A DNA stretch of 58,319 bases from an uncultured Corynebacterium sp. (GTDB lineage Bacteria; Actinomycetota; Actinomycetes; Mycobacteriales; Mycobacteriaceae): assembly GCF_946222985.1 (NCBI RefSeq), contig NZ_CAMIFY010000012.1:1-58319 (forward strand). Direction: 5' to 3'. The notes below the pieces were generated by a model, which made no database searches, was not told the origin of the DNA, and saw only the letters and a list, made by a program, of their open reading frames with translations. Positions 29,198 through 39,460 of this stretch are shown here, in pieces. The position numbers and the translations under genes are program-made. Within the stretch, counting starts at the first letter, position 1. The number at the start of each line of letters is the position of its first letter.

Positions 29198-29638
29198 TTA
29201 CGAGACGGTGTGGACGATCATCACGTCGCAGTCGGACTGGCGCGCGACGTCGGCCGGCACGGAGCCGAGCAGACGGCCGGTCAGCGAGTTGATGCCGCGG
29301 TTGCCGACGACGAGCAGGTCGGCGTTGCGGTCGGTCACCAGAGACATCAGCGCCTCGACCGGCGAGCCCGCCTTGATCTCGGTCTCGACCTTCGTGGCGC
29401 CGACGCCCTCGGCCGCCTTCTTCGCGTTGTCGAGGTTGCGCTGGGCGGGATCGTCGCCGAGCACCTGGACGGAATCCTGGCGCAGCGTCGACGACGCGGC
29501 GTCCTCGTTTTCGTAGTACGCGCAACCGATGACCAGGGTCGCGTCGAACGCCGCCGCGATGGACGCGGCGCGCTCCACTGCGAGAAGCGAGGACTTCGAA
29601 CCGTCGGTGCCGACGACGATGGTCTGGTAAGCGCTCAT
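29198..29638 (-). CDS. Universal stress protein (UspA family)
   Basis: A 146-residue single-domain Usp. The N-terminal VVGTDGSKSSLLAVERA and the ATP-binding signature G-2x-G-9x-G-S (VVGNRGINSLTGRLLGS, near residue 111) mark it as an ATP-binding member. GGAAGG precedes the ATG by 8 nt, with a TACTGT box about 60 nt upstream. It lies between uvrB and the HelD-like gene, in a cluster of stress and repair functions, and is convergent with the latter. Confidence 0.95.
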   Translation of the reverse strand: MSAYQTIVVGTDGSKSSLLAVERAASIAAAFDATLVIGCAYYENEDAASSTLRQDSVQVLGDDPAQRNLDNAKKAAEGVGATKVETEIKAGSPVEALMSLVTDRNADLLVVGNRGINSLTGRLLGSVPADVARQSDCDVMIVHTVS

Positions 29639-29741
29639 GAAAACTGCCTTCCGCGAAAAGTGGTTGGTGGGGTCGTTCCTTCGCCCAACAGTAGCAAAAG
29701 GCTGGCCGCGCCGACCCCGGCCGCGGGCCCGTCCGAACCCG

Positions 29742-31856
<2,115 letters not shown>

Positions 31857-31910
31857 GCGGCCAGACTAACCCAGGAGGCGGATCGCGCTTGCGCCTCCCG
31901 GGCCCGGGGT

Positions 31911-33227
31911 CTAGCCCTCCGTCGCCAGGATCTCGTCCGGGGTTTCCGGCAGCTCGGCGGTGAGGGTCTTCTTCTCGCCGGTGAGGTCGACGACGTGGAC
32001 CTTCTTCGTCGCGGGATCGGTGACGTAGGCGACGTCGCCGGTCACGGCGAGGGCCGGACGCGGGTCCTGCCACTCCTCCGACTCCTCCCACGGGGCGATG
32101 ACGTCGATGGTCTTGACCACCTTCGCCTCCTCCGCGTCGATGAGGTGCAGCTTGCCGTCGGTGCCCAGCACCACGGCCAGGCCCTCGTCGTTCATGCCCA
32201 GCGAACGGAACGTGTAGGAGGTGCCCAGGTCCACGAGCTCGAGATCGCCGGACTCGGTGTCGATGATGGAGACCTTCTCGGGGCGCTCCAGTTCCTCGGC
32301 GTCGGCGGCCTTCTCGTCCGACTTGTAGTCGCCGAGGACGTACTTCGACTCGGTGGACCCGGCCTGGTTGCCGATGCGCCCGTAGTCGTCGGGGGACTCG
32401 ACCTTGGTCACCTCCCCGTCGCGGTAGATCAAGCCGCCGTCGGTGCAGCCGACGAAGATGCCGGCGGCGGATTCCTCCGCACCGTGGGCACCGGGGCACT
32501 GCTCGAATCGCGCGAGTTCCTTGCCCTCGGCGTCGACCTGCGCGACGCCGGTGCGCTTTCCGTCGGCGTCGGCGATGGTGACCATGTAGGTCCCGTCCTC
32601 GTCGAGCACGGCGATGCCGTGGTGCGCGGGCACGCGGAAGTGGTCGACGGCGTCCATGCCGGTCAGGCGCAGGGTGGTGACGTCGCCGCTTTCATCGTCG
32701 AAAAGCACGGCCTTGTCCTCGCCGGCGACGACGTGACCGGGCTTCTCCGCCGCGACCTCGAAGCCGGTGTAGAGCGGATCGCCGGCGTAGTGGTGCGAGT
32801 GGTCGCCGTGGGGCTTGGAGTACGAGCCGAGGTCGATCGCCTTGAACGCCTCGTCCGTCGACACGAACACGTGGCGTCCGTCGCCCGCGTGGTTCAGGCG
32901 CAGGTAGCCGTCGGCCGGCAGGTCCTCGAGGACCTTCGGCGACTCGCCCTCCTCCAGGTCGCCGGCGTCGAGGACGAGGACGCCCCCGTCGTGGCTGATG
33001 GCCAGGCGAGGTTCGGCCGAGCGGGTTTCCGGGGCGTCGGCGGCGGTGGTCGCCGTGGTCACGGCGGGTGCCGCGGGTGCGGTGCTCGACGACGTGGGGT
33101 TGGCGCCACCATCGGCGTCGGCGTCGGACGCTGCGTCGGATCCGGCGTCGGTGGAGCAGGCGGACAGGAGGAGGGAGGCGGCGGCGAGTGCGCCGACCGC
33201 TGCATGAGTTTTGGTCATGATTTTCAT
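31911..33227 (-). CDS. AztD-like zinc-binding beta-propeller lipoprotein
   Basis: Exported lipoprotein of 438 residues. The signal peptide ends in the lipobox LLSAC (near residue 27), followed by a Ser/Thr/Ala/Asp-rich linker to about residue 75. The rest looks like a seven-bladed propeller with repeated strand motifs such as GGVLVLDAGDL, KVSIIDTESGDL and KVHVVDLTGEK. A His-rich loop KPHGDHSHHYAGDP near residue 145 and RVPAHHGIAV near residue 205 match the metal-binding regions of the periplasmic zinc chaperone AztD. No aztABC transporter is adjacent. Two Zur-like boxes overlap the start region. The ATG at 33227 has AAAGG 5 nt upstream. Confidence 0.82.
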   Translation of the reverse strand: MKIMTKTHAAVGALAAASLLLSACSTDAGSDAASDADADGGANPTSSSTAPAAPAVTTATTAADAPETRSAEPRLAISHDGGVLVLDAGDLEEGESPKVLEDLPADGYLRLNHAGDGRHVFVSTDEAFKAIDLGSYSKPHGDHSHHYAGDPLYTGFEVAAEKPGHVVAGEDKAVLFDDESGDVTTLRLTGMDAVDHFRVPAHHGIAVLDEDGTYMVTIADADGKRTGVAQVDAEGKELARFEQCPGAHGAEESAAGIFVGCTDGGLIYRDGEVTKVESPDDYGRIGNQAGSTESKYVLGDYKSDEKAADAEELERPEKVSIIDTESGDLELVDLGTSYTFRSLGMNDEGLAVVLGTDGKLHLIDAEEAKVVKTIDVIAPWEESEEWQDPRPALAVTGDVAYVTDPATKKVHVVDLTGEKKTLTAELPETPDEILATEG

Positions 33228-33253
33228 TAGAGCCTTTTTGAAAACCATTTGCA
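33212..33253 (-). promoter_or_regulatory. Two Zur-box-like palindromes at the AztD-like gene
   Basis: TGAAAACCATTTGCA (33239-33253, plus strand) matches an ideal TGAAAATCATTTTCA palindrome at 13 of 15 positions. A second site on the minus strand over the start codon (33212-33226) matches at 12 of 15. Such AT-rich palindromes in a roughly 65-70% GC genome are typical of Fur/Zur sites. Zinc-starvation control would fit the product. Confidence 0.6.
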
Positions 33254-33261
33254 ACTATCGG

Positions 33262-34407
33262 TCAACCGGCGACGAGGACTCCCCCGAGTCCGATGAGGGC
33301 GACGATCGCCGTCGTCGCCGCGGCCAGCAGCAATGGCGCGGCCCCCACCCGGCGGATGAGCGTGAAGCGCACGCCGACGCCCAGGGCGAACATCGCGGCG
33401 GCCAACGCCACCTGCTCGACGATCCCGGCCACGTCGAGAACCCGCTCGGGCACCAGCCCGGTGGTCCGAACGAGGACCATTGCGAGGAATCCGGCGACGA
33501 ACATCGGCATGATCGGGGGCAGAGTCACCCCGTCGTCGGCGCCGGCGGCCCGGAGGCGGCGACGCTCGACCACCCCGATGATCGCCATGACCGGGGCGAG
33601 CATGAGCACGCGACCGAGCTTGACGACGACGGCGGCGCCGAGGGCGGCGCCGCCCACCGACCCGCCGATGGCGACGACCTGCGCGACCTCGTGAACCGAG
33701 GCACCCGCCCACGTGCCGATGGCCACGTCGGACAGACCGAGTGCGTGCCCGAGCATCGGGATCACCGCGATCATCGCCGTACCGAATACGACCACCAACG
33801 CCACGGCCGTGACGACGGCTTCCTCGAGGGACCCGTCGGCCCCTTCGCGATCGCTCGAACCGCGATCCCGCGAACCACTCTCCCGGTCCGATCGATCATC
33901 GAGCACGCCCGCCAATGCCGCGACGGCCGCGGCACCGCAGATCGAGAACCCGCACGCGATGAGCAACCGTTGCCGCCGCCCCACGCCCAACGCCCGGCCG
34001 ATCGCGAGGCCGGCGAGGATGCCGCCGACGACGACGGCCACGACCGTCGCGATCATGCCGGCGCCCAGGCCCGCGACGTCGTGAAGCGACAATCGCAGTC
34101 CCAGCATCACGATGCCGATCCGCAGCACCCGCTTGGCCGCGACCGCCAGCCCCGGCTGGACCGATTCGGGCAGGTGCGCGACGTTGCCGACGACCATGCC
34201 GAGGACGATCGCGACGACCATCGGGCTCAGCACGTCGACGGGGGCCGTGATGGCGTACGCGGCGGCGACGGCGACCGCGCACATCGCCAGCCCCGGCCAC
34301 GGCGATGATGACGATGACGGCGACGACGCCGACGCGCCGGACGCCGCTGCGGCGCGGGGAGCGGGCGCGGGCATCGTCGGGGCCGGTCGAACGTCGCGTG
34401 AAGTCAC
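33262..34407 (-). CDS. YeiH-family putative anion (sulfate/sulfonate) exporter
   Basis: Membrane protein of the UPF0324/PSE family, 381 residues with about ten helices. Family hallmarks are ACGFSICGAAAVAALAG near residue 135, TWAGASVHEVAQVVAIGG near residue 220 and PMFVAGFLAMVLVRT near residue 305. A highly charged Asp/Arg/Ser insertion (about residues 155-180) lies in a loop and is not usual. It is divergent from a LysR regulator, the classic arrangement for yeiH. The GTG start has a GACAAT hexamer 6 nt upstream. The substrate is inferred only from the family. Confidence 0.87.
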   Translation of the reverse strand: MTSRDVRPAPTMPAPAPRAAAASGASASSPSSSSSPWPGLAMCAVAVAAAYAITAPVDVLSPMVVAIVLGMVVGNVAHLPESVQPGLAVAAKRVLRIGIVMLGLRLSLHDVAGLGAGMIATVVAVVVGGILAGLAIGRALGVGRRQRLLIACGFSICGAAAVAALAGVLDDRSDRESGSRDRGSSDREGADGSLEEAVVTAVALVVVFGTAMIAVIPMLGHALGLSDVAIGTWAGASVHEVAQVVAIGGSVGGAALGAAVVVKLGRVLMLAPVMAIIGVVERRRLRAAGADDGVTLPPIMPMFVAGFLAMVLVRTTGLVPERVLDVAGIVEQVALAAAMFALGVGVRFTLIRRVGAAPLLLAAATTAIVALIGLGGVLVAG

Positions 34408-34462
34408 GACTCGATTGTCCGTCGCGGTTTTCGCCCGGGGTAGCCTCCGATTCGCGGCGAGG

Positions 34463-34481
34463 TCATACAATCGTGATATGA
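34463..34481. promoter_or_regulatory. LysR-type operator overlapping the lysR promoter
   Basis: TCATA-N9-TATGA, containing a T-N11-A core, lies in the 70-bp gap between the divergent genes and covers the TACAAT -10 box (34466-34471) and start of the LysR gene. This is the expected place for autoregulation and control of the divergent exporter. Confidence 0.5.
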
Positions 34482-35389
34482 CCAACGACGGACGGCCCGC
34501 ACCCCGCACCCCGAACGTGGCGGCGCTGCGCCTGCTGGCCGCCGTCGGGCGCGAGGGCGGACTCGGCGCCGCCGCCCGGGCATCGGGGATCGCCCAGCCC
34601 AACGCCAGCCGCACCATCGCCGCACTCGAACGAGAACTCGGCGTCGAACTGCTCACCCGCAGCACGCGGGGTGCGACGGTGACGCCGACGGGCAGGGCCG
34701 TGCTCGCAGCGGCCGGGCCGCTTTTCGACGCCGTTGACGCCTTCGACCGCGACATCGACGCGTTGACCGCGGGCGACTCCGCGCGACTGCGCATCTCGGC
34801 GAGCCTGACGGTCGCGGAGAATCTCGTGCCCCGCTGGCTGGCCACCTACCGCCGCCGGCACCCCGGGGCCGACGTGGGCCTGCGGGTGCGCAACTCCGAG
34901 CGAGTCTTCGACGATGTCGTCGCCGGCGACTGCGACATCGGGTTCGTCGAAACGCCGCTGTCGCGCAAGAACCTCCACGCCACCATCGTCGCCGACGATC
35001 ACCTGGTCGTCGTGGTCTCCCCCGACCACCCGTGGGCGCGGCGCGCGGGAGATCCCATCACCGCCGACGAACTCGCGGCTACTCCCCTGGTTCTGCGGGA
35101 AGCGGGCTCGGGGACACGGGCGTTCGTCGACCGGGCCCTGGCGCCGTGGAACCCGGTGCCGCCCGCCGTCGAAGTGGGCAGCAACGCCGCGGTCGCGGCG
35201 ACGTTGCGAACGGGCGGCGAACCCGGGGTGCTCAGCGAACTGGCCGTCGCCGACGGGCTGGCCCACGGTGACCTCGTCGCCGTCGACGTCGACGCGCGCC
35301 TGGATTTCCGGCGGCGCATCCGTGCGGTCTGGCGCGGGGCCGGACCCGGCCGGGTGGCGAGGGAGTTCATCGACATCGCCGCGGCGTGA
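34478..35389 (+). CDS. LysR-family transcriptional regulator
   Basis: A 303-residue LysR protein. The N-terminal HTH (LLAAVGREGGLGAAARASGIAQ then NASRTIAALERELGVELL, residues 18-60) is followed by a hinge and a periplasmic-binding-like sensor domain (from residue 95, with DIGFVETPL and LVLREAGSGTRA). The latter motif is typical of CysL/CbbR-like sensors. TACAAT stands 6 nt before the ATG, so the mRNA is leaderless. It probably controls the divergent YeiH-like exporter in response to a small anion; this is inferred from arrangement. Confidence 0.93.
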   Translation: MTNDGRPAPRTPNVAALRLLAAVGREGGLGAAARASGIAQPNASRTIAALERELGVELLTRSTRGATVTPTGRAVLAAAGPLFDAVDAFDRDIDALTAGDSARLRISASLTVAENLVPRWLATYRRRHPGADVGLRVRNSERVFDDVVAGDCDIGFVETPLSRKNLHATIVADDHLVVVVSPDHPWARRAGDPITADELAATPLVLREAGSGTRAFVDRALAPWNPVPPAVEVGSNAAVAATLRTGGEPGVLSELAVADGLAHGDLVAVDVDARLDFRRRIRAVWRGAGPGRVAREFIDIAAA

Positions 35390-35404
35390 GGCCCGCGGGT
35401 CCCG

Positions 35405-35431
35405 GACGGATCCTGTGCGGGCGGATCCGTC
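35405..35431. terminator. Palindromic terminator between the lysR and coaE genes
   Basis: Perfect 9-bp arms GACGGATCC and GGATCCGTC with a 9-nt loop lie in the 57-bp gap between convergent genes. No T-run is present on either strand, so it may act as a simple roadblock or a weak bidirectional terminator. Confidence 0.6.
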
Positions 35432-35446
35432 GGGCGCCGAGCCTTG

Positions 35447-36289
35447 CTACACCGAGTCGTCCTGCAGCACGAGCGTCACCGGGTTGCCCGGATCTAGGTT
35501 CTGCCAGTGGTGGCCGACGCTCACCCACGGAGTGCCCTCGATGTCCGGCTCGCCGTCGACGGTGAGCACCAAACGCCGACCGCTGAACACCGCTCCGACG
35601 ACGCCGACGCCGAACTGACGGCGCACCCGGGCCTTCTCGCGGTCGATGCGGCCCGACGCGCGCACGGGCAACGCCTCGGCGACTCCGCCGCGCCCCATCA
35701 TCGGTTCGAGCCGGGTGCGGTAAAGGCGGTCGACCTGCGAATGCAGCGCGTCCTCCGATCCCGAGTTGTCGATGACGACGTCGGCGGCCGCCAATCGTTC
35801 CTCGTCGGAGATCTGGGCGGCGATGCGGCGCCGCGCATCGGCTTCGTCGACGCCGCGATGCTCGACGAGGCGCCGAACGCGGACGTCGACCGGCGCATCG
35901 ACCACGACGACGACGTGATGATCGGGCGCCAAACCGTTTTCGACGAGCAGCGGCATGTCGTGGACGACGATGTCCTGATCGTGCGCCTGGGCGAAACGCT
36001 CCGCGGTGCGTTCCTTGATGCGCGGGTGCGTGATGGCGTTGAGCTTCGCCGTCTCCGCCTCCGAGGTGAAGGCCCGATTGGCCAGCCTGCTGCGCAGCAA
36101 CCGCCCCTCGGCGTCGATGATCTCGGGGCCGAAGGCCTCCGCCAGTTCCTTCAGCGCCGGTTGACCGGGTTCGACGATTTCACGCGCGATCGCGTCGGCG
36201 TCGACGACGACGCACCCATGTTCGTGCAGTCGCCGGGCCACGGACGATTTTCCGCTGCCCATCCCGCCGGTCAATCCAACTTTCAACAT
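35447..36289 (-). CDS. coaE: Dephospho-CoA kinase with C-terminal extension
   Basis: Last step of CoA synthesis, phosphorylating dephospho-CoA. The kinase core has the P-loop GLTGGMGSGKSSVARRL at the N-terminus, VVVDADAIAREIV, and VDAPVDVRVRRLVEHRG near residue 130. At 280 residues it is about 80 longer than typical CoaE. From about residue 205 an added domain of predicted beta strands (FSGRRLVLTVDGEP, TPWVSVGHHWQNLDPG) follows, and it is unlike the GrpB domain found in mycobacterial CoaE. TATCGT (36297-36302) stands 7 nt before the ATG. In mycobacteria coaE also lies beside rpsA, which supports the identity. Confidence 0.94.
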   Translation of the reverse strand: MLKVGLTGGMGSGKSSVARRLHEHGCVVVDADAIAREIVEPGQPALKELAEAFGPEIIDAEGRLLRSRLANRAFTSEAETAKLNAITHPRIKERTAERFAQAHDQDIVVHDMPLLVENGLAPDHHVVVVVDAPVDVRVRRLVEHRGVDEADARRRIAAQISDEERLAAADVVIDNSGSEDALHSQVDRLYRTRLEPMMGRGGVAEALPVRASGRIDREKARVRRQFGVGVVGAVFSGRRLVLTVDGEPDIEGTPWVSVGHHWQNLDPGNPVTLVLQDDSV

Positions 36290-36441
36290 GCCGCTCACGA
36301 TAGGCCAATTTTGATCGCGACGATGACGCGACCCGCGTTTTCCCTTGCGCCGCAACCTTTTTGAGTGATGTATCACGTTCGCAACGCACTGTGACCGAGC
36401 CTCGGGCTGCACTTCACTCGACACCGCGTTACCGTTTCGCC

Positions 36442-37473
36442 GTGACCGACACGGACCCGACATCCCGACGCCACCGCCCGACCACCGCCGCCCTACCCGT
36501 CCGAGTTGCCACGGCGTTGGCCGCCGCCGCGTTGACGACGTCCGCCCTCGCGACCCCCGCAACCGCCGCGACCGCCGCCGGAGCGGGGGCCGTCGGAGGG
36601 ACCGCCGCCGGGGTCGCCGCCACGATCTCCACCAAGTCGGCCAACTCCACCAGCTCCACCGATTCCCCCGAATCCCCCGACTCCCCCGATTCCGGGACCA
36701 CCGTCGTGGGCACGGCCGAGACGCCCCTGAACGTCCCCGACGAGTTGCTTCCCGACGGAATCGGCGACGGGCGGACCCCACCGTCCGACCCGGTCGGGGC
36801 CGGAATCATCGTCGCCGACTACCTCGGTGACGCTCAATCGCGCGACGCACTTCTGGCGCAGCTGCCCGAGCACCGGCGCGCGGAGGTCCGCGCCGTCGTC
36901 GACGCCATCCACGCGCCGGTCCCGGAGCCCGACTACTCGGATCCGACCACGCACCTGACGGTCCTCGGCGGCGGCGTCGACCCGGACGGCACGCTGCCGA
37001 CGAAGGTCGTGCAGCGATTGGACGCGGCACTGGCCGAGGCCGAGGCGAATCCGGACGTCCCCATCCTCGTCACCGGCGGCGACACCGGCACCGGCGTGAC
37101 GGAGGCCTCGGCGATGCGCGCCCACCTCATCGACCACGGCATCGCGGCCGACCGGATCGTCGTCGAAGACCGATCGTGGACGACGTTGTCCAACGCCGCG
37201 GAGTCGCGTCGCCTGCTTCCGGACGTCGACGCCCTGGTCCTGGTGACGTCGCAAAGCCATGTGCACCGCGCCATCGTCGACTTCACCGCCGCATTCGGCC
37301 CCGATGCCCGCATCACCGGCGTCGCGGCCCCCGAGACCCCCGCCGGCCCGGACCTCGACGAACAACGCGACGAGATCTACCGCGACGCGCTCCTGTGGCA
37401 TCTGCTGCCCGAGTCCGTCATCGTCGACGGGGTTCCGCCGGTCGCCGGACCCGGCGTCGAACGGAACTGGTGA
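36442..37473 (+). CDS. Secreted DUF218 (YdcF/ElyC-like) protein
   Basis: 343 residues starting at GTG, with TACCGT (36430-36435) 6 nt upstream, so probably leaderless. The N-terminus has arginines and a hydrophobic stretch ending ALATPATA, consistent with a secretion signal (possibly Tat-like, given RRHRPTT). A Ser/Thr/Pro-rich linker to about residue 110 precedes the DUF218 domain: LTVLGGGVDPDG, ILVTGGDTGTGVTEASAM, VVEDRSWTTLSNA and LVTSQSHVHRAIVDF. Relatives such as ElyC and SanA act in envelope integrity, but the enzymatic role is unproven. A TTG start at 36361 is a weaker alternative. Confidence 0.85.
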   Translation: MTDTDPTSRRHRPTTAALPVRVATALAAAALTTSALATPATAATAAGAGAVGGTAAGVAATISTKSANSTSSTDSPESPDSPDSGTTVVGTAETPLNVPDELLPDGIGDGRTPPSDPVGAGIIVADYLGDAQSRDALLAQLPEHRRAEVRAVVDAIHAPVPEPDYSDPTTHLTVLGGGVDPDGTLPTKVVQRLDAALAEAEANPDVPILVTGGDTGTGVTEASAMRAHLIDHGIAADRIVVEDRSWTTLSNAAESRRLLPDVDALVLVTSQSHVHRAIVDFTAAFGPDARITGVAAPETPAGPDLDEQRDEIYRDALLWHLLPESVIVDGVPPVAGPGVERNW

Positions 37474-37510
37474 CGCGCCCCGCGGGAGTTCTCCCCCACC
37501 GGAAGACGTG

Positions 37511-37557
37511 AAAAAAGGCCCCGGCCCGCCCCTCGCGATGAGGGACGGGCCGGGGCC
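37511..37557. terminator. Strong terminator of rpsA (bidirectional)
   Basis: GGCCCCGGCCCG (37517-37528) pairs perfectly with CGGGCCGGGGCC (37546-37557), with additional CCCTC/GAGGG pairing in the loop. On the minus strand it is followed by six T residues (37511-37516). It separates convergent rpsA and the DUF218 gene. Confidence 0.93.
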
Positions 37558-37609
37558 CTTGGTTCAGCCGGCTCGGGGAATCAACCCCGGGCGGCCGGAC
37601 CTACTCGAC

Positions 37610-39070
37610 TCAGTTGCCGGACAGGCGGGCGCGCAGGGCGGCCAGCTGCTCGTCGGAGGCGAGGGTGCCGCCGGACTCGGCCGGAGCCTCGGTGGCCGCC
37701 GCCGGGGCGTCCTCCGTGGTCTCGGACGAGTAGTTCGACGGAGCCGCGGCGGCCTCGGCGGCCTGGGCGCGGTGACGCTCGATCTGAGCGGCGTGCATGG
37801 TGTGGTGGCGCTCCGCCTCGGCGTAGCGGGCCTCCCACTCGGCGCGCTGGGTCTCGAAGCCCTCCATCCACTCGTTGGTCTCCGCGTCGAAGCCCTCCGG
37901 GAAGATGTAGTTGCCCTGCTCGTCGTAGGAATCGCCCATGCCGTACTTGGTCGGGTCGAACTCCTCGGTGAAGTCCTCGTCGGCCTGCTTCAGCGACAGG
38001 GAGATGCGGCGACGGTCCAGGTCGATGTCGATGACCTTGACCATGGCCTCCTCGCCGACGGTGACGATCTGGTCCGGGACATCCACGTGGCGCTCGGCCA
38101 GCTCGGAGATGTGGACCAGGCCCTCGATGCCCTCCTCGACGCGAACGAAGGAACCGAACGGCACCAGCTTGGTGACCTTGCCCGGAACGATCTGGCCGAT
38201 GGCGTGGGTGCGGGCGAAGACGCGCCACGGGTCCTCCTGGGTCGCCTTCAGCGACAGGGAGACGCGCTCGCGGTTGAGATCGACCTCGAGAACCTCGACG
38301 GTGACCTCGTCGCCGACCTGGACGACCTCGGACGGGTGATCGATGTGCTTCCAGGACAGCTCGGAAACGTGCACCAGGCCGTCGACGCCGCCGAGATCGA
38401 CGAAGGCGCCGAAGTTGACGATGGAGGACACGACGCCCTTGCGGACCTGGCCCTTCTGCAGCTGGTGCAGGAACTCGGAGCGGACCTCGGACTGGGTCTG
38501 CTCGAGCCACGCGCGACGGGACAGGACCACGTTGTTGCGGTTCTTGTCCAGCTCGATGATCTTGGCCTCCAGCTCCTGGCCGATGTACGGCTGCAGGTCG
38601 CGGACGCGGCGCATCTCGACCAGCGACGCCGGCAGGAAGCCGCGCAGGCCGATGTCCAGGATCAGGCCGCCCTTGACGACCTCGATGACGGTACCGGTGA
38701 CCGGCTCGTCCTTCTCCTTGAGATCCTCGATGGTGCCCCAGGCGCGCTCGTACTGCGCGCGCTTCTTGGACAGGATCAGGCGGCCTTCCTTGTCCTCCTT
38801 GGTGAGGACCAGGGCGTCGATCTCGTCACCGACCTCGACCACCTCGTCGGGGTCGACATCGTGCTTGATGGACAGCTCGCGGGAGGGGATGACGCCCTCC
38901 GTCTTGTAGCCGATGTCGAGCAGGACCTCGTCGCGGTCGACCTTGACGACGGTGCCTTCGACGATGTCGCCATCGTTGAAGTACTTGATCGTGGAGTCGA
39001 TGGCGGCGAGGAAGTCCTCAGCGGTGCCGATGTCGTTGACGGCGACCTGAGGGGTGTTGGAGGTGGGCAT
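37610..39070 (-). CDS. rpsA: 30S ribosomal protein S1
   Basis: mRNA-binding protein of the small subunit, 486 residues. Four S1 domains are visible: about 35-105 (DIVEGTVVKVDRDEVLLDIG), 120-190 (VTGTVIEVVKGGLILDIG), 205-275 (KGVVSSIVNFGAFVDLGG) and 290-360 (VPGKVTKLVPFGSFVRVEEG). An acidic and Ala-rich tail ends LRARLSGN. Four repeats are the normal actinobacterial form. The ATG at 39070 starts MPTSNTPQVAVNDIG; the longer frame is leader. It is transcribed from a promoter about 210 nt upstream. Confidence 0.97.
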   Translation of the reverse strand: MPTSNTPQVAVNDIGTAEDFLAAIDSTIKYFNDGDIVEGTVVKVDRDEVLLDIGYKTEGVIPSRELSIKHDVDPDEVVEVGDEIDALVLTKEDKEGRLILSKKRAQYERAWGTIEDLKEKDEPVTGTVIEVVKGGLILDIGLRGFLPASLVEMRRVRDLQPYIGQELEAKIIELDKNRNNVVLSRRAWLEQTQSEVRSEFLHQLQKGQVRKGVVSSIVNFGAFVDLGGVDGLVHVSELSWKHIDHPSEVVQVGDEVTVEVLEVDLNRERVSLSLKATQEDPWRVFARTHAIGQIVPGKVTKLVPFGSFVRVEEGIEGLVHISELAERHVDVPDQIVTVGEEAMVKVIDIDLDRRRISLSLKQADEDFTEEFDPTKYGMGDSYDEQGNYIFPEGFDAETNEWMEGFETQRAEWEARYAEAERHHTMHAAQIERHRAQAAEAAAAPSNYSSETTEDAPAAATEAPAESGGTLASDEQLAALRARLSGN

Positions 39071-39460
39071 ATGTAAGTTGCTCCGAAGCGGATAGAAATC
39101 GAGTTGGACAGGGTCGAATCCGGTGCCCGTCCCCCGTTCACGCTTGCGCATGGGTCTTCCGCGAGGATGTCCGTGAGGGCGTCCGGTCCGGACGTCCGTG
39201 CAGGACGCTCATGCGGGTGGGCGGGGGTTGAAGTCGCCGGATCGGCATACGGGCACTGAACGCGCGCGCATACCGCGAACACGATACGCGTTCACCCGCA
39301 CTTGATCAAGTTCCACCGCAGGTCGGCGCGCGGACGGGTTCAGGCCGTGCCGGACGTGGCCCATGGGACGGAAGTGGTCGCCGTGATGGCCCCGCACCCG
39401 TGTCGGCAACGTACCAGCACCCGCGTCCCTTGCCCGGCCGCGGAATCTAGACTCCCCGTC
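39071..39460. other. rpsA leader and divergent promoter region
   Basis: A 390-bp gap without a gene. It holds the rpsA 5' leader of about 200 nt, including a GC-rich inverted repeat around 39178-39198, then the rpsA promoter, then the -10 box of the methyltransferase gene (TAGACT, 39448-39453). The rpsA leader is long enough to carry autogenous control by S1, but I recognise no specific motif. Confidence 0.6.
39281..39309 (-). promoter_or_regulatory. Promoter of rpsA
   Basis: TTGATC (39304-39309) and TATCGT (39281-39286) on the minus strand, with exactly 17 bp between them. The -35 lies within the perfect palindrome CTTGATCAAG (39301-39310). Confidence 0.65.

Noticed and set aside
37248..37260. 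A further GTCGCAAAGC match in the DUF218 gene
   Set aside because: Only 10 bases match and they encode the conserved residues TSQSH of the family, so codon use explains it.
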